Source: Adineta steineri (taxonomy: Eukaryota; Rotifera; Eurotatoria; Adinetida; Adinetidae). Taken from it: a DNA stretch of 64,000 nucleotides. Numbering within the stretch: position 1 is the stretch's first letter; every line of letters starts with the position of its first letter. The stretch spans positions 32,712 through 96,711 of the forward strand of contig CAJNOI010000265.1 of the NCBI GenBank assembly GCA_905250115.1, written 5' to 3'. Below are positions 1-13,704 of the stretch, in pieces. The position numbers and the translations under genes are program-made. A model generated the notes under the pieces. It did not search any database. It was not told the origin of the DNA and saw only the letters and a list, made by a program, of their open reading frames with translations.

Positions 1-1
1 T

Positions 2-277
2 ACTGATATTTGGGGTCCACAAGATCCAAAATTATTTGATCCTGAACGACACTCTGTAAAACGTCATCCTCTTGCCTATCTGGCCTTTGGTATGGGACCT
101 CGCAATTGTGTAGGAATGCGGTTTGCTCTGATGGAATTAAAAATGTGTTTAGTACGTCTATTACGTTCATACACAGTTCATCCTGGTGAGAAATTTCAAG
201 AAGGCATGACTCTAACGGAAAAATTTGTTATTACGCCAGAAGCTATCAATATTCGTTTGGAAAATAGACATCTATAG
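2..277 (+). CDS. Cytochrome P450, C-terminal fragment (CYP3-clan-like)
   Basis: This is the last ~91 codons of a P450 monooxygenase whose 5' part lies outside the window. The frame is open from base 2, before any ATG. The heme-binding signature is intact: FGMGPRNCVG, with the axial cysteine, followed by MRFALMELK. Upstream is the PERF-like region (FDPERHS, then HPLAYLAFG). The spacing and the GMRFALMELK helix are typical of microsomal CYP3/CYP4-type enzymes, which oxidise lipophilic substrates at the ER membrane; I favour the CYP3 clan. The stop is TAG at 275-277. No intron falls in the visible part. The substrate cannot be inferred. Confidence 0.93.
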   Translation, partial: TDIWGPQDPKLFDPERHSVKRHPLAYLAFGMGPRNCVGMRFALMELKMCLVRLLRSYTVHPGEKFQEGMTLTEKFVITPEAINIRLENRHL

Positions 278-2319
278 ATCTTTGAATATGTTTCTATTTC
301 TTGTGTATCAAAAATAAAAAGTCTCAAGACGGCTTAGAGGCAACCAACTAGTGATGATGTTGAATTTTCAAAGCTATAGGATTGTTAAGTAACTCTACAG
401 AAGATATGTTATTATCTGTGACAGAATCATCATTTTAGTCAGAGCAGTCCGCTGGACTATTGTGAAATATAAATCGAAGAACGGGTAATGTACTTGTAGC
501 TACATAAGTGTACGAAAACTGATACGAAGTAATCGCTCCACTTTGAATTAAGAAACTACTTGTGCCTCTTTTTGCACATGAAGATGCTGCAATGTATCTA
601 CATGTAAAATTTACTTCATATTTTTAATCACTTAACGGTTGTCGTTGAAGTTACAATAATAAAAAAATGATCATACGTTAACTGCTTCAGAGAAGAGAGC
701 GTGATAATTAATGTGCTTGTGGCCGAGGTGGAAGTCATTTGTGATGTAATTAAAATTGGTTAGATTTTGCTTGATAATGCCTTCATAGAATAGTACATTC
801 CTAGAAGTTGAAGTTGTTTTTGATGTTGTACCTATTAATAGTTATGCACATTTAATAAGTATCAGATTTTCTCGATTTTAAAGAATTTGGAAGAGACATG
901 ATGTACATGGATGAGAGAGGTGATTTTTCTTATGCACTTGTCGTGATGGTGGTCGTCTGCGTTATGGATGATGATGTTGTTGTCGCAGCTGTAAGTAATG
1001 GAATAAAGAATAAGTTCTTTTATTAACATAGTAATTCTACTTACTTGTTACTGTAGTTAATAACGTAGTTGTTTGTACATTTTTTTGCTAATTCATAATA
1101 CACAGATAAGTAACGCATGAGAAGAAATGTAGAGCACTCACATAGATCCAACTCAAGTAAAGCAGTTGCAAGTCCACACAACAGAAGGATACCTATCATA
1201 CTTAGATAAAGTAAGCAACAAATTGGATGGAATATACATGCTCTACATATTTGATAAATACAATAAAAATAGAAAGTTCATCAAATTACTGTTTATTTCG
1301 TCTTCTTTTTAATTCTTCATCAGCATTCATCAATTAGAGATTACAATATAAAAATACTTTCTACTCAAAAGACAGAAGACTCACCGATCTAGGTAGAGGT
1401 TTTGTGTTCTTGTTGGAATGAACCGATGCTATAGAAGAGATATTTAAATGTAAAATGTCAATTATGTTAAGATCACTAATATCAGTACACATACCCTAGG
1501 TGATCTTGCGTTGACGATGATATTCCATCATTTTGTGGCCAGCTTTTTTCAGTATCGAGCTTTACATTCTTCGACTAGATAATATGTAATATAAAATCAA
1601 TCAATTAATTCTTATTCAATATACAAAAAACTGACCAATGCAAATGAAGGATTTATAATAGTTTGTCTAGGAATGAATGAAATTCTTTTTGGATTGACGT
1701 GAAGCCAAAAAGGTACGTGGTAATGGTATATCTTGGTCGTCCCTTTTGATATATGACAATATATGAATGAATTTTGAATTAAAACTACACAAAATTGAAG
1801 AAAGAAGTCAACTAAAATAAGTGCATAATACCGTATAAGGTAAACAGAAATGTTATAAAGAAAGAACTGATGATTTTATAATGAAATAAAATTTAGCAAC
1901 ACGGAATGAATTCGTGAATTTTAATAACGTCAAATCTGTATCATTAATCGATATTTATTAGGTACTAGTTCGTATTCTAAAAATCAAAGTTATCACTTCT
2001 TTTCAAATGTAAATATGTAAAAAATAGTTTCGAAACAAATCGATGCAATTTCTATTGTGTAAAATATTTCTCGCCTGAATTCTATGGTATCATGTACTTT
2101 TTTATTCATATATTCTCTCAACGATAGACGTTTTACTGATAAAAATATAATTAATTTTCTTTTTTTTCTCTTCGAATCGAAGTTGATTTGTACATTTTTA
2201 TTAAACCTCTATTTAACTCGATATGACGTAACTGTAAGATAATCATTATGGTATGAACATATTTTATTGAATTTAATAAGAAAAAAACATGAATATAGAA
2301 AGTGACTTTTTGTAAATTT
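278..2319. other. Intergenic, AT-rich, no gene seen
   Basis: About 2 kb between the P450 stop and the small membrane-protein gene. No frame shows sustained codon structure and I recognise no splice-linked exons. It contains short A/T runs and GATGAT-type microsatellite patches (around 965-980). I see no RNA gene or inverted repeat of note. Confidence 0.6.
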
Positions 2320-2538
2320 TTAATTATAATAGTAACCAGTTGTTTGATAAGGATTATATCCTGCATGATTATATCCAGCATGTTGATAATATGGTTGTTG
2401 ATAATAATTATAAGATCCATCTTTTGGATGAACAGCCCTTTTCATTTTGTGTCCAAGTGAGAAAATAATCTTAGTCAAAATACTGCCTGCAACTATACCA
2501 CCAGCAAGAATACCGATCTGTGCTAATATATGCTCCAT
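2320..2538 (-). CDS. Small single-TM protein with Tyr-rich tail
   Basis: An intronless 72-residue ORF. Residues ~5-30 form a glycine-rich hydrophobic helix (ILAGGIVAGSILTKIIF), followed by a short basic stretch (GHKMKRAVHPK). The C-terminal third is a low-complexity Tyr/Asn/His/Gly tail built on an AGYN-type repeat (HAGYNHAGYNPYQ). This layout suggests a small membrane microprotein with its tail outside the bilayer. I do not recognise the family. Clear composition bias, a sensible start and a TM segment favour a real gene, but no homologue can be named. The overlapping longer frame at 2151-2420 looks like a shadow. Confidence 0.5.
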   Translation of the reverse strand: MEHILAQIGILAGGIVAGSILTKIIFSLGHKMKRAVHPKDGSYNYYQQPYYQHAGYNHAGYNPYQTTGYYYN

Positions 2539-3816
2539 ACCGTTTCAAAATAATCAAGAAAAATGACGTCTCTTTTATATATTCTCAACGTATTGAAATT
2601 AGCGTCAATCATCCATAGCAAACATCGCATATGACTGACTATACTCGATAAACGAGGAAGAGCAAAAAATATGATAATGTCATATTTTTTTTAACAAGCA
2701 TAATATTACAAATCATTAATAACACAAAGACGAAAAAAAACGTGATTTTTGCCAGATAGACTCTGTAATTACATTGCACGTTTTAATACATCGATATATA
2801 TGGTCGATCTGATCTAGTCCTCAGGCATTGTATAGTAAAGTATATTGAAAATAGCCAATCAACATTAGTTATAGATTATGATAAACTGAAAAATATATCA
2901 TCCTAAAATTAAAAAAAAAGCGTTCAATTCTTTCATAAAAGTATTATTGCTTGTTTAGACTAGAGGTCGCCAACTGTTTTGAATTTGTTTTCTATCTACG
3001 ATATCTGTTATCCATGTTTGCATAGAAGTTTATGTTTCCAAGTGTTGCAAAATATCGTCAAACACCATCAACATTTTGCTTTCTTATTCAATGAATTTTT
3101 AAAAATATTTATATAATTATCAATCTTATACCTCCATATCATTGCTTTCAGTTATGCATATGATTTTGCTAATATATCATTGCAATGATGTAAATTTCGA
3201 CAAGCAATTATGATGATGATAGGTACCACATCACTTATTTGCACATGTTTATGTACTATTGATCAATACTTAGTTACATTATCCAATGTATCATTACGTT
3301 ATGTGAGTCGAATAAAAATATCTTATCGAATTGTTACTGTCGTGACCATCATTTAGTGTCTTCATTCAAATCTATCAATAGTAAATACATGTATTAGTAT
3401 GAATTCTACACTTACTACTTATATTCCGATAGTTTGTTTTCGTTGAACAACAGGGCGATCGATAATTGATGAAAATGACATTTTCAGAAATGCTTTTTTA
3501 TCGATTTAAAAAAGACTCCATTTTCATATATTCTCTGAAATAGATGTTTTTCCTCTCATAGATTCGTTTTAAAGTACATTGACGCGAATAACAATTGATA
3601 TTATTCTTTCTATACTCGCAGATATTAATAACGAGAGAAAGATGTCTTTTTCGATTCATTCCAAAAAACATGAAGAAAAATAAGTTTTATCGCTTTTGTT
3701 TAGTCATTAATAGAAAAATTATTTATTATGAAAAAAAAAGATTTTGAAGTAGAAATAAACAAATACTAGTGTTCTATATCCTCAGTTCATGTGAAGGTCA
3801 AAATATATTTAACATT
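2539..3816. other. Intergenic, nothing recognised
   Basis: AT-rich DNA between two minus-strand genes. I saw no coding exons, RNA genes or terminal inverted repeats. The upstream part (2539-2600) is presumably the promoter of the small membrane protein. Confidence 0.55.
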
Positions 3817-5481
<1,665 letters not shown>

Positions 5482-7624
5482 TTTCTTGCTTGCTTAAATG
5501 TATGCAATATGGAATGAGGGTTCATCGTAAAAGTTAAGGCCTTTAAATAGGTATGATGATGACGATTTGACAAGGACAAAAAAGTTATTTATCAATCATC
5601 TTGTTTATATGAAAATATGAATGTACTTCTCAATATTGGTATAGATAACGTCTTTGATCGATACATCATGACTCAAAGTAGAGAAACGCCTTCATAAACG
5701 GTAACTGTACTAATGAAATGTATGTCTAAACTAGTAAACAACACAACAACAATGAGTCAATCGTCGCAGTTACCTTAACTGACAACGCTCAATAACATAA
5801 AAGTAGACCTTGATTCAGACAATTAACTTTCTTTTCTTTACTTCATTGTGAAGTAAAAAAGAAGGGATTTTTCGAGGGTGGGTGTGTGGGTGAGGACGAA
5901 TCTTTTCTTTACCTAAACCTACGCCCACACCCACACACTCAAGTATATTTTAATTTTTAATAAAACCCATCTAGAGATTATAATACAATATGCATAATGC
6001 AGGCTTTATTTCGAAGTACCCGTTCAATTCTTTTTTTTGTTAGTATGTTATTTGATTTTGATTTTAGAAAATTCATGTTAGAGAGACATAAAAGTAGACA
6101 TCTTGTGCCGGTTTTTTTTATGAAAAAATGCAACTTTAGTACATGTTAGCGTTTGTCCTTCTTCTCTTCTCATTTTCAATATGAACTCATATTGAAGATT
6201 ATGATAGACTTTTAAAATTTTGTGAATAAATTCATCAAACGTCCGATGAATTAGCTAATACTGTTTGATAAACCATAAAATCCTTGAAAAAAAATTATTA
6301 ATGAAAAATAGAGTCCTCTATATTGAATATTTATTAACCTTTTTCTATTGGATACACATGACATCATTTCATGAGTAATGTGTAGGCGATATAACGTAAA
6401 TACTCATGACGAATATTTGACGCAAATCGATCTTTTCAACCAGTTAGTTTCGCAAAATGTAATAAGAATAACAAAACGAAAATAATCAAGACATAAACAA
6501 GATTTCATATATGTGCACTAGTTACAAAATGATACCGAACAAATTTGATAGCTGCAAAACATGATTATAGGACTAAAATCAAATAGACGAATAAATTTAT
6601 TCTATTTGAGATTAATTCAATAATCTAATTCAAACGAAAAATAATACGAGAAAACGTAATTAGATTAGTTTTTATAAGGTATCTAACTTTTGTTTTATTT
6701 TCGAATATATATATATTCTGATTTATAACTTTGTTAATATGTATAAATATGAATTAAAATTATCGAAGTTTTAAAATAGAATATGATTAATATTATTTTC
6801 ATTTTTTTTAGGATTGCAATAAATCTTTATAATTAATAGTATATTTATTAACTAACTTCACTGATAAATTGCATACAAAATGAATAATCCTGATTTAGAA
6901 AATCATAAATATAAATATTTAACAACTCCATTTATTTAATCAACTTCAGTTTTTGATCAATATTAAAGCATGGAATTATATTACAGTACAAAATCATGAC
7001 AAAATTTATCTTTATTATGAACAAGCAATTTTTGGCATCATATCTTTTTCTGTAGAAGATTTACAAACATATGTTCATGTTGTTTTCCATATATTTCTTA
7101 TGACATCATCTACCTCCTATCGGAAATGATAGTATGCCAATTCCTTACTTGAAAAATTTCGATATTTATTACCAATCACATTTAATGAAAGTCATGTTAC
7201 GAAAACTCTGTTTTATATATTACATTCTATTGAATGTTAATCATCTTGATATACTATGGCATTTATTAGTCAGAAAGAATAGCTATGATTCAAATTAAAT
7301 TTATGTAAAAAAAGAGCAATAGAACTATTAAAAGTTGCTTCTTAGTAATAATTACTCATTCCTTTACATGATTGATTGATTTATAAATTCCATCCAATCT
7401 GTCTCCCACATCAATATAAATAGTATCTTAAACTGTTTTAATATCATTGTATGAATAATCTTACACATGTGCATACACACTCTCTTAGTGTTAAATCATA
7501 AACAATCAGTTATATTTTATAAATCATAACGCCTCGTGTGACCTTTTCTTTTCTCTCAAAACAACCCACAAAAACAACAGAGAAAAAAAGAAAAAAAATA
7601 GTGTTCTGTTTTCTTATCGTCATT
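5482..7624. other. Intergenic with short hairpins, otherwise empty
   Basis: Contains a perfect 9-bp-arm hairpin at 5837-5857 and a G-rich foldback at 5874-5940, listed separately. The rest (5950-7620) is AT-rich. Some stretches (6890-7260) look vaguely like decayed coding DNA but are broken by frequent stops in all frames, so I call nothing. Confidence 0.5.
5874..5940. repeat. G/T-rich foldback element, copy A
   Basis: The left arm GAGGGTGGGTGTGTGGGTG is complemented imperfectly by a C/A-rich right arm (CCCACACCCACACACTC) across a T-rich loop. Similar foldbacks of the same size and arm sequence occur at 61623-61688 and 62096-62155. The arms include the hexamer TGTGGG. Confidence 0.65.
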
Positions 7625-7632
7625 GGTATGTG

Positions 7633-7786
7633 TGACGTACATGGTTGTCATACAGAAAGCAAAAAGAAAATAAAAATGTGTCATATTATAGACGTCAATT
7701 CTATCTCTATCACGATGTGATGACGGTTTTGCGCGGGAGTATTGTGCAGAACGAAAAACATGTATCGATAGACGACTTATATAAAA
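7633..7786 (+). promoter_or_regulatory. Putative immediate-early type promoter of the bZIP gene
   Basis: A cluster of CRE-like sites lies just upstream of the bZIP ORF: TGACGT at 7633-7638, GACGTCA at 7691-7697 and TGACG at 7721-7725. A TATA box, TATATAAAA, follows at 7778-7786, about 77 bp before the first in-frame ATG (7863). The arrangement resembles CREB/AP-1-responsive promoters of fos genes in other animals. Only the motifs are seen; their function is inferred. Confidence 0.45.
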
Positions 7787-7862
7787 CATCTACCGATGCT
7801 GAAGATTCAGACAGTAATATTATTGTATACAATCAATTTTATTGTCACTAGACTCACTAATT

Positions 7863-8543
7863 ATGTGTATGGACACACCACATTTAGATAGTCAGAATTT
7901 TCAATCGAAGGGTTCAATCATTGAAACTAAAGAAGAACCATTAGACAATGCAAGATATTTGATAAGTTCATCAGAAAATAGTCCTACATCCTGTGGTGGT
8001 GATGATGATAATGATATCATCGAATTTGGTCCAATTAAAGTTAAACCACGTAAAAAACCAGCTCCTACATTAGCTACTGGTCGTCGATCAAAATATGAAA
8101 CTTTAAGTCCAGAAGAAGAACAAAAACGTGATTTAAGACGAGCACGTAATCGTGCTGCTGCTGAACGTGTACGTATAAATCGTTTAACTGTTGAACAACA
8201 ATTACAAGGACAAATCGATGCATTAGAACAGCAAGAAGAAAACTTATCAAGTCATGTAGATATGCTTGAACAGCATAAACTTCGTTTAGAAACACGAATT
8301 CTTACACATGATAAAATATGTTCAAATATGAATTCAATGAATATACTAGATGATTATCTACCTGCACCTACTGTAAATAATACTTCAACATTTAAACAAA
8401 TGGAACAAGTATCTCAATTTGATTTTGATGAATTGTTTCCTGAATCAACTTCATCTGTACAAATGCAACAAAATAATATGTTGAATTTTCCATCAACTAT
8501 AATCTCCGATGATGATTTCTATGATCCATTGATGGATTTATAG
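7863..8543 (+). CDS. Fos-like bZIP transcription factor
   Basis: An intronless gene of ~226 codons. I chose ATG 7863 (MCMDTPHLD) because no ATG lies upstream in this frame before a stop; the frame is open from 7818, reading through TTG at 7842. Around residues 75-135 is a bZIP: a TGRR...LSPEEEQKRD lead-in typical of Fos, basic region RRARNRAAAERVR, and a leucine zipper with regular heptads ending LRLETRIL. It should dimerise with Jun/ATF partners on AP-1 or CRE sites in the nucleus. The N-terminus holds a sumoylation-like TKEEPLD motif. The C-terminus is acidic (FDFDELFPE; DDDFYDPLMDL), like an activation domain. Oddity: the usual Cys/Ser before the invariant basic-region Arg is Val, and the Fos LAAAKCR pattern reads AAAERVR. 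Confidence 0.85.
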   Translation: MCMDTPHLDSQNFQSKGSIIETKEEPLDNARYLISSSENSPTSCGGDDDNDIIEFGPIKVKPRKKPAPTLATGRRSKYETLSPEEEQKRDLRRARNRAAAERVRINRLTVEQQLQGQIDALEQQEENLSSHVDMLEQHKLRLETRILTHDKICSNMNSMNILDDYLPAPTVNNTSTFKQMEQVSQFDFDELFPESTSSVQMQQNNMLNFPSTIISDDDFYDPLMDL

Positions 8544-10909
8544 TTGTAAAACAAATGTATTAAAATTCAGTTTATTTTCTACTATGATAGTTTGTAATTA
8601 TATATAATCTTTTAAAGATATAAAGCTTTTTTTATTGTTAGTGTGTTGTCATGATAAATATGAAATCAATCGGGCTTGTCGCACGATAAAAAAAACCAGA
8701 CTATATTAGTCATAAAAAAAGAATGAATAATAACAATTTCGTATTTTCATTTTCAAAAGCTCGAATCAATGATTTTTTCAATTAGATTTGCTAATTTATA
8801 TTTTGAAAAAAAACAGACAAGTAGAAAATGAAATAAGTTTTTTTTTGATTGACATAATTTATTATTTTCAAGAGCTTTCTTTTCGTCTCTTATTCTTCTT
8901 AAGAATTAATGTAAGCATTACTACATGTATATGTACTATGCATTCTGGTTGACAGGATAAATAGCAATCATTGTGTTTATTATTCCCAACAAACGATTTG
9001 ATGACATTAAATATATTTTGTATTTATCAAGGTTTGCAAAATATATTAATATTCAATGAATGTATGTAGATGAAAATAAAATAAATTTTTATTTTGTATA
9101 ATACGAATAATGTGTATTATAACTCACGAATAGGTACGTGCAAATAAAAAATTTTCATATGGAATTTATTAATATATTATATGAGTACAGATTGATAAAT
9201 TTACTTTGCAATAGTACGTTATCAAATAACATTCTTTGTTTTTTCTATGACAATATTGATGATTGTAGGAATAATTCTAATAATATATATTAAATTTTAT
9301 ATCATGAAAAGAATGAGAAGAACAACTTGACCTATGCGATGAAATCGATCAGATTTGAAAGATTTTAGGAAGAAAAACAAAAGTCCAATTATAAATTGAT
9401 TAGTATAAGATTTATTGTTAATGATATATAATCGAAAAGAAATCTCATATCTTCAGGAGGACTATGAAAACAAGATAAGAATATCTAAAATTGGAAGTTT
9501 TATATTCGACGGGCTTTATCGTGCAATAAGAAATATGTATTGCTAATGACATCTTCTTTCCATATTTTATTCTTTTTCCATCTATGAAAAAAGAAAAGTA
9601 ATCAAATTTTTTCTCTACTTTACAATGGATTTCAAAAACTATAAAAAATTTATTATAATAACCCACTAGACATCTATTTGCCGTCAGTAGAGTATTACGT
9701 AGATAACAAAAAATTTGATAAAATTTCTACTAGTGATGTAACATTAGGAATAGTTCTTGTAATATTAAAATATACTATGTCTATTACATAGTTATTAGTA
9801 TTAAAATGTAATCTTATGTTCTGATATTATATTATATTAAAATTATTCAGTGTTGACATATTACACATTTATTTTTAATTCTTCTTGACAAGACATTCAT
9901 AACTAAACAATAGATAATTTAAGTTTGAAAGATTTTGAAATAGAATATAATTATGTTTGACCTGAAATTTTCCGAAGTCTAGTCAGACATCTTATATATT
10001 TTGGAATAGAAGAAAAAACACAATGATGACAGCTTGACATTAAATAATTCTAATGTAAATCAATATTGTAACGCATTAGATTTAGTATTAATACTGTTAC
10101 TCTTATGATATTTTTAATTAAAACTATTTAATTATTTGATTCTATTTACCAATCTATAATTTAATATGTAATTATTTAGACTTATTATATTTTATACATC
10201 ATATTTAGTAGACATCAACTATAAAAAGTACTTTCAAAAAATAAAATTAATTAGAATGTATTTGTTTGATGTTAATTTTATATATAGTAATAAAGTCTCG
10301 TGATACAATTTATTTATCTATCCGAACAGAAAGTCCTTAAAGTTATTTAATAATAAATCTAGTTTTTAATAAGATTTATTTATTAACTCATATAAGTTCT
10401 TTGTAGATTATTAGAATATTTTTATTCTACTCTCAAATTATTCACATCATATATTCTCTAATTTTAACATATACGCTATTCATTTATAATATTTTTCTAT
10501 TTATATACGTCTGTACCGATGGTATAGACGAAATATCACATCATCAGTAATCAAAATATTCTTAGCATTAATTATTTTTAAAAATATGAAAAAAAATTCA
10601 AAGTATATAATTACTTGTTAATATAAATTTTATTAATCAATTCATCAATATTTTTAAGAAAAATATCTTCGTAAATAATAATAATACCTTGAAAAGAAAT
10701 AATGACTACTTGATTTAATGAACTTCATATCATCTGTAAATTGTAATTATCACATCAGATCTCAAATCATGAGTAATTTTTTTACTGAAAAAACTGATGA
10801 CCTTGATAATGTAAGAAGTCTTTCTTTTTTTTATTCTTCCTAGATTTGGAGAATATAAACAATAAATAAATACAACATTAAAAACAACAGGCAAAATTTT
10901 CTTTTTCTT
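8544..10909. other. Intergenic, very AT-rich, nothing recognised
   Basis: 2.4 kb between convergent genes (bZIP + and GPCR -). It is strongly AT-rich with many A/T runs. I saw no coding frame, RNA or repeat boundary beyond simple sequence. Confidence 0.55.
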
Positions 10910-12157
10910 CTACAATTCTGAAACAAATGATGCTTCAGAACTAAATATTGACATTGTAGGTGCTAATGATGAATGTCGACTTTGTTCATACATTAAATTT
11001 GTTTGTTTTGTTGTGATTGATAAACGCTGATTATTTAAATTCATGTCGGAATTATTATTATCTGATATTATTGTTTTCATTGGTATTTTTTGTTTTTTTG
11101 TCCGAGTAGAAATATTATTTCGAGCTTGTGGTAATGCTAAATTTCTTTTAATCGCTGTTTTTTCATGTAAAAATTGATTATCATTTGTTGATAAACAACA
11201 ATAAAAAACACGTTTAAAACTTAAACGAAATATTTCACTAAGAAATGCATATACAATTGGATTTGTTGATGAATTAACAAATAAAAGAAATTGTGATATA
11301 CTCGATGTTGGTACAAGTATTGAACTTGTTTGAGGTAATAGTTCACTTGTTGTTATAACTTGAAATGCCCAATATGGTGAACAACAACATATATGTACAC
11401 TGATAACAGCTAAAACTAAAACAGATACTTTTCGTCGTGTACGTATTGATGTACGTGAACGACGATGTTGTTGTGATACTTGATGCTTTAATCGACGAAC
11501 TATTTGTATATAAAAATATGTCATTAAACTAAGTGGTAAAACAAATGTTATTGTTGATGTATATGCAACAAATATACTATACAATACACGAGATTCTGCA
11601 TAAGGAAAATTAATAGTACATTGAACTTTTGTTGGTGACGTATTTTGTATTGCTGTAAATGCAATAATAGGTAACATTAATATAAATGAAAGTATCCATG
11701 TTAATATTAAAAGTAAATTTGGATTAACACGTGAACGCCATGTAACAGATTTTGATGAATGACAAACAGCTAAATATCTATCAAATGATAATAAAGCTAA
11801 GATAATAATTGATGTAAATTGATTAACACCTTGTGTAAGAAAAAATAATTTACATACAAAACCACCGAATATCCATGCACGTGTTATAAGTGATGAAACA
11901 AAAAATGGTATACCACTTAAAAAGACAAGATCAGATAAAGCTAAATGTAATAAATATGTATTTGTAACAGTTTTTAATCGACCATAATTAAGTACAACAT
12001 ATATAACAAGTAAATTTCCCACAACACCAATAAACATTACAATAACCAAAAGTATAGAAAAAATTGATATAAATAAACTATTTTCAATAATTGTTGAATC
12101 AGCTATACAAATATATGAATTGTTTACAAGAATACAATTGCTATGATTATTATTCAT
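10910..12157 (-). CDS. Rhodopsin-type neuropeptide GPCR (somatostatin/allatostatin-C-like)
   Basis: An intronless 415-residue receptor. The extracellular N-terminus carries Asn glycosylation sites. TM1 has GVVGNLLVIYVVL and TM2 has LHLALSDLVFL. TM3 ends SFDRYLAVCH, a DRY box whose LAVCH extension is typical of somatostatin, opioid and allatostatin-C receptors. TM7 has NSSTNPIVYAFLSEIFR, the NPxxY motif plus the helix 8 start typical of that group. Conserved extracellular cysteines are present (FVCKLFF before TM3; VQCTINF in loop 2). It should couple a peptide ligand to Gi/o at the plasma membrane. Oddity: the TM6 CWxP toggle is changed to CCSPYW. A long Ser/Thr/Lys-rich cytoplasmic tail follows two membrane-proximal cysteines that may be palmitoylated. 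Confidence 0.9.
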   Translation of the reverse strand: MNNNHSNCILVNNSYICIADSTIIENSLFISIFSILLVIVMFIGVVGNLLVIYVVLNYGRLKTVTNTYLLHLALSDLVFLSGIPFFVSSLITRAWIFGGFVCKLFFLTQGVNQFTSIIILALLSFDRYLAVCHSSKSVTWRSRVNPNLLLILTWILSFILMLPIIAFTAIQNTSPTKVQCTINFPYAESRVLYSIFVAYTSTITFVLPLSLMTYFYIQIVRRLKHQVSQQHRRSRTSIRTRRKVSVLVLAVISVHICCCSPYWAFQVITTSELLPQTSSILVPTSSISQFLLFVNSSTNPIVYAFLSEIFRLSFKRVFYCCLSTNDNQFLHEKTAIKRNLALPQARNNISTRTKKQKIPMKTIISDNNNSDMNLNNQRLSITTKQTNLMYEQSRHSSLAPTMSIFSSEASFVSEL

Positions 12158-13704
12158 TTTATGAACCGATAAGATTTTCCTTTTTTTTCTAAAAGAAAAA
12201 TTATATCTATATAAGTATATACAAATGATGACTATATTTTTCTCTTTCTCGCTCTCTCTCTGTCTTCATATTTTCTTATGTAGGATGATGCGAAAAAAAA
12301 GAGATGAAGAAGAAATAAAAAAAAAATTTCAGTGAAAGAAAGAATAGAAAATGATAATGACAAGGAAAATATTAGTAGTTTGACATCAGAGTAATCTGAA
12401 AGGACAGCTCTTCTACCTACTAATTTTTATCAATTAATACTGTCAAAAAATATACAAATTCTCATGTTATTCTTTACGGTTCAGATCAAAGTTCTTTTCT
12501 GTTTTTTTCTTCTTGTATATGATGAAATACTGATAGATAGTTGTTCATGTTCTAATTGCATGTTATGAAAAAAAAATTTTCCTCTCTTTTTTTTTCTCTT
12601 CTATCTGAAATATATATTTTTTTTTTCATTATTATCGCACCTTTATTTTTCATAATCGTAGTTAAAAATAAAAATATGTAGATCATTAAATAGAAATCTA
12701 ATATCTTTAATTTTACACCATGTATTATTCTAATGAAATAAGAATATTAATGTTGTTAAGATATCATAATCTGACAGATATTATCCTAGGAAAATTTTCT
12801 TGTCAAATCAAATGATAGAAAGTAAAAACTAACTATGAAAAATTATTTTTTTCATGGACATATATTCGTTTCTAACATCTGATATAATTGAAAAAATACT
12901 AACCTTATTGGCATGATATTCAGTCGCCCATAAACAATAAAGATCACCGTCATTAACTATTTTCTTTACATCAAATGTTCAGTTAGCTATAAACTTATGA
13001 ATAATGAATAGATATGCATCTGTCTTTTTACATTCATTCTTTTGTATATATAATGTTTCAATTGGATTGTCATTAGTATCAATTGACAACTGTTTCCCTT
13101 GGTATAGTTTCATTTTTTTTTCTCAATATATATGTGGGTCGTTGCGGGCAAAGGAACATAATACGAACATTTATATTGTTTCTTTTCTATAACATCCGAT
13201 CACTAACATGTTTTTTCCTGCGTCCTCATTTATTTTTTGTGGCATCAGTTGGTACTTTATATCCAATTATCAGTTGCCTGTTTATATATATATATAACAA
13301 AGAAACAGTAGCAAAAGAACACATTTTTATAATATCATTACTATATAAGTACATCTATTTAAGACACCTCTATTGAATTGATTGATTGTTCACTTTAGTT
13401 ATGTATATATACATAGATTTATTTTATTTTTTGTCGTGCAAGAGAAAGAAAAACCAGTGAAACATGTACACGAAAAGCAAAGAAGAAAAAAATACTCGCG
13501 CACGCACTCAAAGAACATAAGATTATAAATAAAAAAACACTTTTTTTTGTTCTTATATATCATGTATCTGTCTTTTGTTTGTTTTTCTAAAAACTTATAT
13601 TTTCTTATACGGAATCTTCTCGAGAAAAAAAAATATTATAAGAAAAAGAAAAAAAAATTGTGACTTTATTAATTCCTAGAGGAGACGTAGAAGTTTTTTT
13701 TTTC
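12158..13704. other. Intergenic with pyrimidine runs
   Basis: About 1.5 kb upstream of the GPCR and downstream of the deubiquitinase. T-rich and CT-rich simple sequence lies near 12238-12265 and 12580-12625. Open frames near 13004-13376 are low-complexity hydrophobic artefacts. No gene seen. Confidence 0.55.

Noticed and set aside
2955..2975. TAGAGGTCGCCAACT, similar to some hAT termini
   Set aside because: No matching inverted end or target duplication found within several kb.
7538..7851. Overlapping open frames upstream of the bZIP gene (60-77 codons)
   Set aside because: Low-complexity Lys/Asn-rich or shadow frames spanning the TATA/CRE region; no splice joins them in frame to the bZIP ORF, so they are probably promoter/5'UTR.
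13004..13376. Hydrophobic open frames on the plus strand
   Set aside because: Composition follows T-rich DNA; no recognisable family, no splice partners, and two overlapping frames of similar quality.
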